Source: Thermoleophilia bacterium (GTDB lineage Bacteria; Actinomycetota; Thermoleophilia; Gaiellales; Gaiellaceae). From it: a stretch of 10,829 nucleotides of DNA. The stretch lies in contig JAICZB010000054.1 in assembly GCA_025933895.1 (NCBI GenBank), positions 1-10,829 on the forward strand. The letters run 5' to 3'. Position numbers and translations under genes: made by a program. Shown in pieces: positions 1 to 6,192 of the stretch; position 1 is the first letter of the stretch; each line of letters starts with the position of its first letter. The notes under the pieces are model-generated. The model worked only from the letters and a program-made list of their open reading frames with translations, made no database searches and had not been told where the DNA came from.

Positions 1-763
1 AGACGCGTGGGCAGAGGCCGGTGTAGCCGATCAGCTTCACCGGCGAGGGGAAGCGGCCGATGTCGCCGATCTCGGCCGCGATCGTGTAGCCGAGCGTCCA
101 GGCGATCCCCGGGATCGTCGTCAACAGCGGCACGTACGGGTGGTCGGCGCCGAGCCGCTTGAGCTCCCGCTCGCACTCCTGGATCTGCTCGTCGAGCTCG
201 TCGACGAGGTAGAGACTCGTCTCGAGCGTCTCCCGCCACGCCTCCGGCAGCGCCAGCCGCTCCAGTAGCTGCCGGCCGCCGACGCCGAACAGGTCGCTGA
301 CCGGGCACGGATGCCCGAACGCCATCAGGGTCGCGTGGATCCGATTCTTCAGGCTGGTGCGATGACGGACGAGATGCAAACGGAAGCGCGCCCGCTCCCG
401 CTCGGCCCGTACGGTCGGATCGGGCAGCCAGACCTGCGGCACGAGATCGCGGCGGGCGAGCTCCGACAGCACCCAGGCGTCGATCCGGTCGGTCTTGCAG
501 GCCAACGGTGCCAGCGCTCGCGCCTTGCGAGCGTCCGCAACCCGCACATCCCAGCCCATCAGCTCAAGCTGATCGTGCACGAAGCGCGCACCGTTCATCG
601 TCTCAATCACCGCCACCACCTCCGCATCGCCCAGTCGCCCGACCAGGTGACGCAGACCGTCCGCGTCCGGCGGCGCCGCACCGACCGCTACCGACTCACC
701 CCTCCCGTCGGCGGCATGAAAGTCGAGACGTTTGCGGCTCAGGTCAAGACCGACGTACAACAT
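1..763 (-). CDS. IS110-family transposase (DEDD recombinase), C-terminus cut by window edge
   Basis: Reading from ATG at 763, 254 codons are open to the window edge. The N-terminal RuvC-like DEDD domain shows D7 (in GLDLSRKRLD), E54 (in VIETM), and D92 and D95 (in KTDRIDAWVL), the four acidic residues expected of IS110 enzymes. A central helical region (about 100-190) follows. Then comes the start of the IS116/IS110/IS902 C-terminal domain, with the helix-hairpin-like LLTTIPGI (about residues 215-222) and IGYTGLCPRV at the cut end. The catalytic serine expected in the C-terminal domain is outside the window. A strong Shine-Dalgarno, GAGGAGG on the minus strand (774-780), sits about 10 nt before the ATG. 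Known members of this family excise and insert the element as a circle guided by a bridge RNA. No frameshift is seen in the visible part, so it may be intact. Confidence 0.93.
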   Translation of the reverse strand, partial: MLYVGLDLSRKRLDFHAADGRGESVAVGAAPPDADGLRHLVGRLGDAEVVAVIETMNGARFVHDQLELMGWDVRVADARKARALAPLACKTDRIDAWVLSELARRDLVPQVWLPDPTVRAERERARFRLHLVRHRTSLKNRIHATLMAFGHPCPVSDLFGVGGRQLLERLALPEAWRETLETSLYLVDELDEQIQECERELKRLGADHPYVPLLTTIPGIAWTLGYTIAAEIGDIGRFPSPVKLIGYTGLCPRV

Positions 764-765
764 GG

Positions 766-947
766 CAGGGCCTCCTCGAGTCGATTCCAACGACGGTCAG
801 ACTCTGACCGCCGACGAGGCCCCTCTTCATGACATTCGCCGGCTACCGGGGCTGGTAGTTCGTCCACGGGCGACCCTTCAGCCCGCTCGCAGCTGGGCGG
901 GCGGGAGTCGTCCGGGCTCCTGCGCTTCGTGAGTCCGGGACGGTGAT
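766..947 (-). ncRNA. Candidate IS110 bridge RNA / structured left-end region
   Basis: This is the non-coding stretch between the presumed IS left end and the transposase ATG. Stems visible by eye, in + coordinates: 794-800 with 804-810 (7 bp, perfect, 3-nt loop), nested inside 768-778 with 812-822 (10 of 11 paired); 843-847 with 854-858 (5 bp, 6-nt loop); and 881-886 with 897-902 (6 bp, 10-nt loop enclosing CAGCTG). Length and position match what is known for IS110-group bridge RNAs, about 180 nt upstream of the recombinase. The donor and target guide loops cannot be assigned with certainty from one copy. No transcript evidence exists here, and the nested stem could instead be only a translation-control element. 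Confidence 0.5.
768..822 (-). promoter_or_regulatory. Hairpin sequestering the transposase ribosome-binding site
   Basis: In the minus-strand transcript the segment from 822 to 812 (GGGCCTCGTCG) can pair with 778 to 768 (CGAGGAGGCCC) with a single mismatch. This buries the whole Shine-Dalgarno GAGGAGG of the transposase gene. A perfect 7-bp hairpin (794-800 with 804-810) sits in the loop and would help it fold. Such a structure would lower transposase translation from readthrough transcripts, a common way for insertion sequences to limit themselves. The pairing is seen directly; the regulatory role is inferred. Confidence 0.5.
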
Positions 948-963
948 CGGCTACCGTCTTTGC

Positions 964-1254
964 ATGGTTGACGAGCGCCTCGACACTGAGCGCGCGCTGC
1001 CGGGAAGCGAGCTCGTCGAGCAGGGAATCGCCGATCTCGAGGCAGGCGAGGTGACGATCGAATCGCTGGTCGTCTCGATCGGCGCGCCCAGGCTTCGGCG
1101 GCTCGGATTCGACGTGCCCCCCACGCTCGAGGACGCTGAGGAGCGCCTCTACCTCCTGCTGGCGCGGGACGATCCCGACGCCGCCCACGGCCGGCACCAT
1201 GCGCTCGTCCGCCGGCTGGTCAGTTTCGAACGGGCAGCCGAATCCGCCAGCTAG
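964..1254 (+). CDS. Small protein of unknown function, first gene of a two-gene module with a nucleotidyltransferase
   Basis: A 96-aa soluble protein from ATG 964; an in-frame GTG at 943 is less likely because it falls in the IS end. It begins MVDERLDTERALPGSELVEQ. The middle is ALVVSIGAPRLRRLG-like (VVSIGAPRLRRLG about residues 39-51), and it ends in a basic and aromatic helix, HHALVRRLVSFERAAESAS. There is no signal peptide, membrane segment or recognised motif; the composition suggests a small helical bundle. It is followed after 26 bp by a DUF6036-like nucleotidyltransferase on the same strand, probably in one transcript, so the two may act together, possibly as an antidote/toxin-like pair. 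That role rests on arrangement alone. The left flank is the IS110 end, so its original promoter may have been displaced. Confidence 0.75.
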   Translation: MVDERLDTERALPGSELVEQGIADLEAGEVTIESLVVSIGAPRLRRLGFDVPPTLEDAEERLYLLLARDDPDAAHGRHHALVRRLVSFERAAESAS

Positions 1255-1280
1255 CCGACACCGAGCGGATCAAACGCCTG

Positions 1281-1793
1281 TTGGCCGCGCTCGACGAGGC
1301 CGCCGAGCAAACGGGGCGCTGCTACCTGACCGGCGGCGCCACCGCCGTGCTCCTCGGCTGGCGCAGGACGACAATCGACGTCGACCTGAAGCTCGTCCCC
1401 GAACAGGACGCAGTACTCCGCGCGATCCCCCGCCTCAAGGACGAACTGCAAGTGAACGTCGAGCTCGCCGCCCCCGGCGACTTCATCCCCTTGCCGGCCG
1501 GCTGGGAGGAGCGCAGCCTGCTTGCCGAGCAAGGAGGCCGGCTCGCCTTCTACCACTTCGACCCGTATGCGCAGGCGCTCGCCAAGCTCGAGCGCGATCA
1601 CGCTCGCGACGGGGACGACGTCCGCGCCCTCATTCGCTCAGGCCTCGTCGACCCGCAGCAGCTACGCCGCTACTTCGGGGAAATCGAGCCGCAGCTCTAC
1701 CGCTTTCCGGCCATCGACCCGCCCGCCTTTCGCGAGCGCGTCGAGCAGGCGCGGACGATCGAGCCGGATCTCGGGCACGGGCCCGAGCTCTAG
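1281..1793 (+). CDS. DUF6036-like nucleotidyltransferase-fold protein
   Basis: A 170-aa protein from TTG 1281. It carries the minimal nucleotidyltransferase signature: a helix-start glycine pair in YLTGGATAVLLGW (G18, G19), then TTIDVDLKL with D33 and D35 as metal-binding aspartates. A C-terminal helical part follows (KLERDHARDGDDVRALIRSGLV, then PQLYRFPAIDPPAFRERVEQA). These features fit the DUF6036/AbiEii-like group, some of which are toxins of toxin-antitoxin pairs that modify tRNA or protein. The substrate here is unknown. The start is uncertain: the frame stays open upstream and the sequence LADTERIKRLL just before the TTG looks like protein belonging to the fold, but no ATG/GTG/TTG occurs there. 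A weak GAGCGG lies about 11 nt before the TTG. It is separated from the 96-aa gene by only 26 bp. Confidence 0.75.
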   Translation: MAALDEAAEQTGRCYLTGGATAVLLGWRRTTIDVDLKLVPEQDAVLRAIPRLKDELQVNVELAAPGDFIPLPAGWEERSLLAEQGGRLAFYHFDPYAQALAKLERDHARDGDDVRALIRSGLVDPQQLRRYFGEIEPQLYRFPAIDPPAFRERVEQARTIEPDLGHGPEL

Positions 1794-1810
1794 ACCAGTA
1801 CGACACGAGC

Positions 1811-1831
1811 CGTAGACCCCGCGTAGACCCC
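1811..1831. repeat. 10-nt tandem direct repeat in the gap after the nucleotidyltransferase gene
   Basis: CGTAGACCCC occurs at 1811-1820 and again at 1822-1831, one base apart, giving an 11-nt period. It lies in the 101-bp space between the nucleotidyltransferase stop and the tRNA 3' end. Only two copies are present and no role can be assigned. Confidence 0.5.
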
Positions 1832-1838
1832 TCAACGG

Positions 1839-1866
1839 AAAAGCGACCCCTCCGAGGAGAGCCGCT
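1839..1866 (-). terminator. Weak candidate terminator of the tRNA-Thr transcript
   Basis: On the minus strand an imperfect hairpin, closed by AGCG (1863-1866 side) and CGCT (1842-1845 side) with a CTCC/GGAG core, is followed by TTTT. It lies about 30 nt beyond the tRNA 3' end. The inner pairing is poor, so this is tentative. Confidence 0.3.
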
Positions 1867-1894
1867 CCGAGAAGAAATCCCTGCAAATCCGAAG

Positions 1895-1967
1895 AGCCGA
1901 CGGGGAGACTCGAACTCCCGACCCCATCATTACGAGTGATGTGCTCTACCAGCTGAGCTACGTCGGC
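1895..1967 (-). tRNA. tRNA-Thr (anticodon CGU)
   Basis: The minus strand folds as a complete cloverleaf. The acceptor stem is GCCGACG (1967-1961) with CGTCGGC (1902-1896), 7 bp perfect. The D-arm contains AGCTCAGCTGGTAGAGC. The anticodon stem is CATCA/TGATG with loop CTCGTAA, giving anticodon CGT, which reads the threonine codon ACG. The T-arm is GGGAG-TTCGAGT-CTCCC. The discriminator is U (1895) and no CCA is encoded. The tRNA lies downstream of the epimerase gene on the same strand. Its 3' end faces the accessory module and the IS, a typical integration-site arrangement. Confidence 0.97.
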
Positions 1968-1982
1968 GGAGAACTCCAGTCT

Positions 1983-2001
1983 AGCCGGGTCGCAACCGGC
2001 T
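1983..2001 (-). terminator. Candidate terminator hairpin after the epimerase-fusion gene
   Basis: AGCCGG (1983-1988) and CCGGCT (1996-2001) form a 6-bp stem with a 7-nt loop. It starts 17 nt beyond the stop codon of the epimerase-fusion gene and ends 16 nt before the tRNA. No T-run follows, so it may be weak, or may simply separate the gene from the tRNA. A TAGACT that could act as the tRNA -10 overlaps its 3' edge on the minus strand. Confidence 0.35.
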
Positions 2002-2017
2002 TCCTGGTGGCGGCGCG

Positions 2018-4540
2018 TCAGCCGACGGTGAGCACGCCGCTCCGCACGCGCTTCACCACGCCGGGATCGACGCGGCTGACCAGCCGGACGTCGAGGCGGT
2101 AGCCGCCGCGTGAAAGCTTGCGCTTCGGCAACGTGATCGTCCTCGCGGAACTGCCTCCCTCGAGAACACCCCGCTGCGCGACGACCGGCCGGCCGTTGGC
2201 GCGGTCGAGCGTGACGAGGTAGAGGCAGTCTCGGCTGCAGCCGAGCGCGATGGACGCCGCGGACGAGCCCGGGAGCTGTGCCGGGAAGGTGAGAACGGTC
2301 GGGGTGACGCGGGCGGCAAGCCCCGGACAGACGACGGCTCCGCGTGCGACGGTGCGGGTCGCCTGCGCGACGGCGCTCGCCGACGGCTTCGCGTCGCCGC
2401 TCGCGTAGTAGAGCCCGGTTGCCGCCTCCGGCGCCGCCCCGTCCACGAGCCGGTCGAGGAGTAGCCCGCTCACGTCCGGCATGCACGACGCAGCCTCGAC
2501 CGCCGCGGCATAGATCGAAGCCTGGGCGGCCGGGGTGACCGCGCGCTCCTGCGGCGACGCGGGCGCAGCGGTCGCGGTGGGGACGGCGTCGAGCAGCACG
2601 GGCGGTGCGGTGGCCAGGCCCTCGGCGAGCGAGGACTCCAGGCTGCCGAGATCTCCCACAGCCCAGGTCCCGGCACCCGGAACCGGCGCAGGGCTGAAGG
2701 ACACGAGATCGGGCCGGACACCGTCGTGTGCGAGCGCACGCCCGAGCGCGATCGCGGTGAGCTGTGGCTTCGCCGTCGACCCGTCGAACGACGGCCCCAC
2801 CGCGATCTCGGGCCTCACATGCCCGACAGCCGCTCGAACCGCGGCCAGGGCATCGGCGTAGCGGGCCACGATCGCGCGTAAGGGGGCAGGCGTGAGGACG
2901 AGATCCCGCAGCGCCGGGGTCTGCCGGGCGAGTGACGCTGCATATTCGGCCAGGTCCGTGCGGCCGGCGTCGCCCGTCGGCAACTCCGCGGCGTCGAGGT
3001 CGAGCACGAGCCCGACACCCGAGGGAAGGCCCTGCAGCGACTCCACCGTCGCGGGATCCGGCGCCGTCTGGCCTGGCTGCCAGGCGGCCGTCATACGGAC
3101 GAGGCCCAGTCCGAGCGAGTCGGCAACTGCTCCTTGACCGGAGGCGTCGATCCCGGCACCCACCACGAACGGCGAGGTGCCTGTCGTGCCGCCGGTTGCC
3201 GAGGATCGGCGCGGGCGTGGCGAGGCATGCCCGGCCTTCGGGGCGTGGACGATCGGGAGAGCATCGAACGACGCACGGTTGCCCGCCCAGTCCACGGCGG
3301 TCACGTGGACGGAATAGAAGCCGAGGCGCTTCGGCTCGCGCCAACGAAGCGTGTGCCAGCCGGCGTGGAGGCTGAGCCGCACCGGCCGCCCGGCCGGAGT
3401 CGACGCGGTGACCCAGGCCGGCTTGGACAGCCAGAAGCGAAGGGAGCCGGCGGAGGCGTGCGCAAGCTTGAAGGCGGGAGGCTGCCGCAGGTACGTCGCG
3501 AAGCGTGCTGCCGACTCGGCGAAGCGTGCGTCCTCGGGTGCGAGCCTGTGCAAGAGCTTGACGACGAACTCCTGGTACGAGAGCGGAGACGGGCCGCCGT
3601 CGAGCGAGTAGTCCGTCCAGTAACCGGTGTCGAACCGGGACACGGTCGCCGCGGCCGCCTGCTCCAGTTGCGAGGCGAGCGTTGCCGCCGCCGGGTCGCC
3701 GGACGCCGTCGCGTACGTCTCGAGCGAGAGCACCGACTGCAATTGCGCGTTCAGAACGCGTAGCGAGCTGAAGGAGTAGAGCCTGATCCAGGGCCCTGCG
3801 GCGACCTTCGTCGTCAACCTCGGCACCGCGTCGAACGCCGCTGTGGCCTCGTGCAACAGCGTGGTGGACTCGTCGGTGACGAGCGACGCGGCGCGCGCGA
3901 ACGCCTGTGCCGCGACGGCCTGAGCCATGCCCGACACCCACGGCGGGTGTCCGCCGCCGAACGGGAAGTAGTACTCCCACGCGACTCCGCCGCCCCGACG
4001 GGGGACCGCGCGTGCCATCAGCGCCGCCGCCAGCCGCCCCGCGCCGGCGACGTCCTTGGCGGCGACGCGCGCATTGAGCGCGGACGCGTTGGCGAGCGGG
4101 TGGAACTCGAAGCAGCGCCCGGCGAAGTAGCGGTAGACGATGCCGTCCGGCCCGGTGATGTCGGTGTGGCTGCGGGGGACACCGTGCCGGGCGAAGTAGT
4201 CGTCATTCGCCGCGAGCTGACCGAACACCGCCACCGCACGCGGGCTCGTGAGACGTCCGCCGAGGGCTCCGACCTGCTCGAGCGCGACCTCCACGCGCGC
4301 CCGGCGCGACGGCGGGAGCGCGCGAACGAGGTGCACCGCACGGGCGATCACCCCCCGGTCGGCCCTGGCCGCTGCCCGGTTCAGCCGGCCCGCGGCGACT
4401 GCTCGCTTCACCGCAGCCAGGGCCGCCCGCTGGCCGGGGACCGGTCGCAGGTGGGAACGATGGGCTGCGGCAGCGCCCGTCACGACCAGCAGGGCGGCGA
4501 CGGCGACGAACAGCCCGGCGAGACCCCTCAAACTCACCAC
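2018..4540 (-). CDS. Exported D-glucuronyl C5-epimerase-like protein fused to a degenerate TIM-barrel module and C-terminal Ig-like domain
   Basis: 840 aa from GTG 4540 (GTG 4537 is equally possible). Residues 1-26 form a Sec signal peptide (LRGLAGLFVAVAALLVVTGAAAA). Residues about 110-357 resemble the C-terminal alpha/alpha-toroid domain of D-glucuronyl C5-epimerases (PF06662-like), with WEYYFPFGGG, PPWVSGMAQA, AGPWIRLYSFSSLRVLNAQLQ and RFDTGYWTDYSL. Residues 358-432 look like a beta-sandwich, and 433-456 are a Ser/Thr/Pro linker. Residues 457-735 have the pattern of a glycosidase-type TIM barrel (GAGIDASGQGAVADSLGLGLVRM; YADALAAVRAAVGHVRPEIAVG), but VLTPAP stands where active enzymes usually have N-E-P. 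Residues 740-840 look Ig-like with a Cys pair (C768, C772). It probably acts outside the cell on uronic-acid or envelope polysaccharide. It lies 74 bp downstream of the transpeptidase gene on the same strand. Enzyme activity is inferred. Confidence 0.82.
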   Translation of the reverse strand: MVSLRGLAGLFVAVAALLVVTGAAAAHRSHLRPVPGQRAALAAVKRAVAAGRLNRAAARADRGVIARAVHLVRALPPSRRARVEVALEQVGALGGRLTSPRAVAVFGQLAANDDYFARHGVPRSHTDITGPDGIVYRYFAGRCFEFHPLANASALNARVAAKDVAGAGRLAAALMARAVPRRGGGVAWEYYFPFGGGHPPWVSGMAQAVAAQAFARAASLVTDESTTLLHEATAAFDAVPRLTTKVAAGPWIRLYSFSSLRVLNAQLQSVLSLETYATASGDPAAATLASQLEQAAAATVSRFDTGYWTDYSLDGGPSPLSYQEFVVKLLHRLAPEDARFAESAARFATYLRQPPAFKLAHASAGSLRFWLSKPAWVTASTPAGRPVRLSLHAGWHTLRWREPKRLGFYSVHVTAVDWAGNRASFDALPIVHAPKAGHASPRPRRSSATGGTTGTSPFVVGAGIDASGQGAVADSLGLGLVRMTAAWQPGQTAPDPATVESLQGLPSGVGLVLDLDAAELPTGDAGRTDLAEYAASLARQTPALRDLVLTPAPLRAIVARYADALAAVRAAVGHVRPEIAVGPSFDGSTAKPQLTAIALGRALAHDGVRPDLVSFSPAPVPGAGTWAVGDLGSLESSLAEGLATAPPVLLDAVPTATAAPASPQERAVTPAAQASIYAAAVEAASCMPDVSGLLLDRLVDGAAPEAATGLYYASGDAKPSASAVAQATRTVARGAVVCPGLAARVTPTVLTFPAQLPGSSAASIALGCSRDCLYLVTLDRANGRPVVAQRGVLEGGSSARTITLPKRKLSRGGYRLDVRLVSRVDPGVVKRVRSGVLTVG

Positions 4541-4614
4541 GCGGGCCGATTCTGCCGAACCACCGTCGAGCTCGCCCGGCCCGAGCCCACACTTTACGTG
4601 GATCTCACAGCTCC

Positions 4615-6159
4615 TCAGGACTCGATCGTGACGAGCGTTCCGATCGGTGTGTAGGGCCAGATCCGGGCGGCTGCGGCCTCCGGGAGCTCGACGCAGCCGA
4701 GGCTCTGCGGCGTCCCGAACGAGGCGCGCGGGAATTCGTGGAGCGCGTCGCCGCCGTGGAAATAGCTGATCCAGCGGATCCCGGGGTCGTGGTAGTGGGA
4801 GCCGTCTGGATTCGTGCCGCTCATCGTCCCGACCGGGATGTGCTCGAACACCGGCCATGTCCCGGGCGCCGTCGGCGACTGCGCGATGCCGGTGTTGCCC
4901 GGCGACGTGAGGAGCACGCTCCCGGCGTGCCAGAGGCTGAGCGACTGCGGCACCGTCTCGTGGACGAAGACGTAGCTGTAGCCGGCGTCGTACCGCCGGC
5001 CGGCGAGGTCGTCGTGGATCAGCGCGCGCCAGACCTGCGGGCCCGCGACCCCGTCGGTCGCGAAGCCGTGCTCGTCCTCGAACCGCATCACGGCGCCCTG
5101 CGTGACGACGTTCCAGCTGCCCTCCTTCCAGAGATTGCGAAGCGAGTCCGGGATCTGCGGATAGCGCCAGGAGAACGCGCCCTGCGGCGCCCGGACCGCA
5201 GCGGCGATCTCGGAGGCGGGTGTCGACGGCGAATCGGAGGCCGCCCGCCAGCGCACCGGGAGATATCCGAGCCGGGCGAGGAGCTCCTGCAGCCGCAGCG
5301 TCGATCCTCCGGCCACCTTCCACGCGAGCGATGCCCCCGGAAGTCGCACGGTCACGGTGCCGCCGAGTCCGAAGCCGAGGCCGGCCGGCCGGAAGGAAAG
5401 CGTGTGGGTGTCGATCTGCGTCCAGTGGCCCGAGATCCTGGGCTCGAGCCGCGGCAGCCGGGGGCCGAGCACCGCGGAGACGGGCTCCGCGAACGTCAGC
5501 GTCAACGTGCCGCGCGGCGAGACCCGGCCGCCGGCAGCAGGCTCGGACACGACCCGCGTCCGTCCGCCCGGGACGAACCACGAGACGTGGGCCGGCTTCG
5601 ACAGCTTCTCCCAGAACCGCACGGCCGCCGCCACCGTCGTCGTGCCCGCAGTCGCGGAGCCCGAGGCCACGATTCCGAGCGGAACGACGTTCCGTCCCGC
5701 CCGCCACCTTCGGTGCTTCGCGTGTCCGATCCGGACTCGGCTCACCGGCTCGGCGAAGCTCACGGTCACAGCGCTGCCGCGTTTCGGCTGGAGCAAGGTC
5801 GAGCGGATGTGCGGCACCGGGGTCACGACCGTCACCGTCCGCTGCTCGTGCCGACCTACGAGCCAGCCCGCCCAGCCCGGACGGCGGACGTCGACCGTCA
5901 CCGTGATGCGCTCGCCGGCGGCGAGGCGGACGCGCGGCCAGACGGTGCCGTGCCGCACCGTGACCGGCACAGGCGTGCCGTCGTCCTTCCGGACCACGAC
6001 GCGCTCGACGTGGCCGGAGAAGCCGGGGAGAGAGACACCCGCGAGACCGCTCGAGGACGCAGCGACGCCGACGGTCGGCCACGCGAGTAGGGCCGCCGCG
6101 ACGGCCCCGGCTGCGACGAGCGCCACGCAGAGCGCCGTCAGGAGTGAGACGCGCAACAT
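4615..6159 (-). CDS. Exported L,D-transpeptidase-like (YkuD) protein with Ig-like and peptidoglycan-binding domains
   Basis: 514 aa from ATG 6159. An N-terminal hydrophobic segment (residues 5-27) serves as signal or membrane anchor. Two or three beta-sandwich Ig-like modules follow (about 45-280), each with a VTVSFAEPVS or LTLTFAEPVS motif (132-140, 219-228). A peptidoglycan-binding-1-like unit comes next (about 288-380: LRLQELLARLGYLP and FEDEHGFATDGVAGPQVWRAL, split by an insert). The C-terminal YkuD domain (about 395-514) contains H468-G469 and S486-L-G-C489-V-E-L. The catalytic Cys and the upstream His are present, but the usual S-H/x-G-C-V-R motif has Leu487 and Glu491 instead of the common Arg. 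Family members cross-link peptidoglycan stems (3-3) or attach proteins. No Shine-Dalgarno is visible; a CATACT -10-like box 9 nt before the ATG suggests a leaderless transcript. Confidence 0.9.
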   Translation of the reverse strand: MLRVSLLTALCVALVAAGAVAAALLAWPTVGVAASSSGLAGVSLPGFSGHVERVVVRKDDGTPVPVTVRHGTVWPRVRLAAGERITVTVDVRRPGWAGWLVGRHEQRTVTVVTPVPHIRSTLLQPKRGSAVTVSFAEPVSRVRIGHAKHRRWRAGRNVVPLGIVASGSATAGTTTVAAAVRFWEKLSKPAHVSWFVPGGRTRVVSEPAAGGRVSPRGTLTLTFAEPVSAVLGPRLPRLEPRISGHWTQIDTHTLSFRPAGLGFGLGGTVTVRLPGASLAWKVAGGSTLRLQELLARLGYLPVRWRAASDSPSTPASEIAAAVRAPQGAFSWRYPQIPDSLRNLWKEGSWNVVTQGAVMRFEDEHGFATDGVAGPQVWRALIHDDLAGRRYDAGYSYVFVHETVPQSLSLWHAGSVLLTSPGNTGIAQSPTAPGTWPVFEHIPVGTMSGTNPDGSHYHDPGIRWISYFHGGDALHEFPRASFGTPQSLGCVELPEAAAARIWPYTPIGTLVTIES

Positions 6160-6168
6160 GACTGTTTC

Positions 6169-6183
6169 AGTATGGCCTACGCT
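6169..6183. promoter_or_regulatory. Divergent candidate -10 elements between the transpeptidase and split-barrel genes
   Basis: The two genes start back to back with at most 33 bp between ATGs. On the minus strand CATACT (6174-6169) lies 9 nt before the transpeptidase ATG. On the plus strand TACGCT (6178-6183) lies 9 nt before the ATG at 6193. Both spacings suit leaderless mRNAs, which are common in Actinomycetota, and neither gene has a ribosome-binding site. No convincing -35 hexamers are seen. Confidence 0.35.
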
Positions 6184-6192
6184 CAGACCGAC

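Larger units (their letters stand above)
1..948 (-). mobile_element. IS110-family insertion sequence, left-end portion (truncated by window edge)
   Basis: The element is recognised by its IS110-family recombinase plus a structured non-coding stretch of about 180 nt upstream of it. This is the expected layout of the IS110 (not IS1111) subgroup, in which the longer left end lies 5' of the recombinase gene. The outer boundary near 948 is inferred: it is where the structured DNA stops and a new gene begins on the other strand at 964. IS110 elements often lack clear terminal inverted repeats, so no exact end can be read. The right end lies outside the window. Confidence 0.7.

Noticed and set aside
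939..958. GACGGT/ACCGTC inverted repeat near the presumed IS edge, considered as a terminal repeat or operator
   Set aside because: It is only 6 bp, and it straddles the inferred boundary instead of appearing at both ends of the IS. It cannot be told from chance without the right end.
1811..1831. Two copies of CGTAGACCCC considered as the start of a CRISPR or repeat array
   Set aside because: There are only two copies, one base apart, with no spacer-length units. This is a simple local duplication.
1662..3980. Long minus-strand frame of about 770 codons over the nucleotidyltransferase, tRNA and epimerase genes
   Set aside because: It runs through a tRNA and two better-supported genes and has Arg/Gly/Ala-rich low-information composition. 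It is a GC shadow.
2018..6082. A single open frame of about 1,354 codons on the minus strand spanning both the epimerase-like and transpeptidase genes
   Set aside because: Only its 3' two thirds carry family-like protein. Upstream of 4540 it reads Arg/Ala-rich sequence in a different frame from the clear transpeptidase. It is an extension caused by high GC, not a fusion protein.
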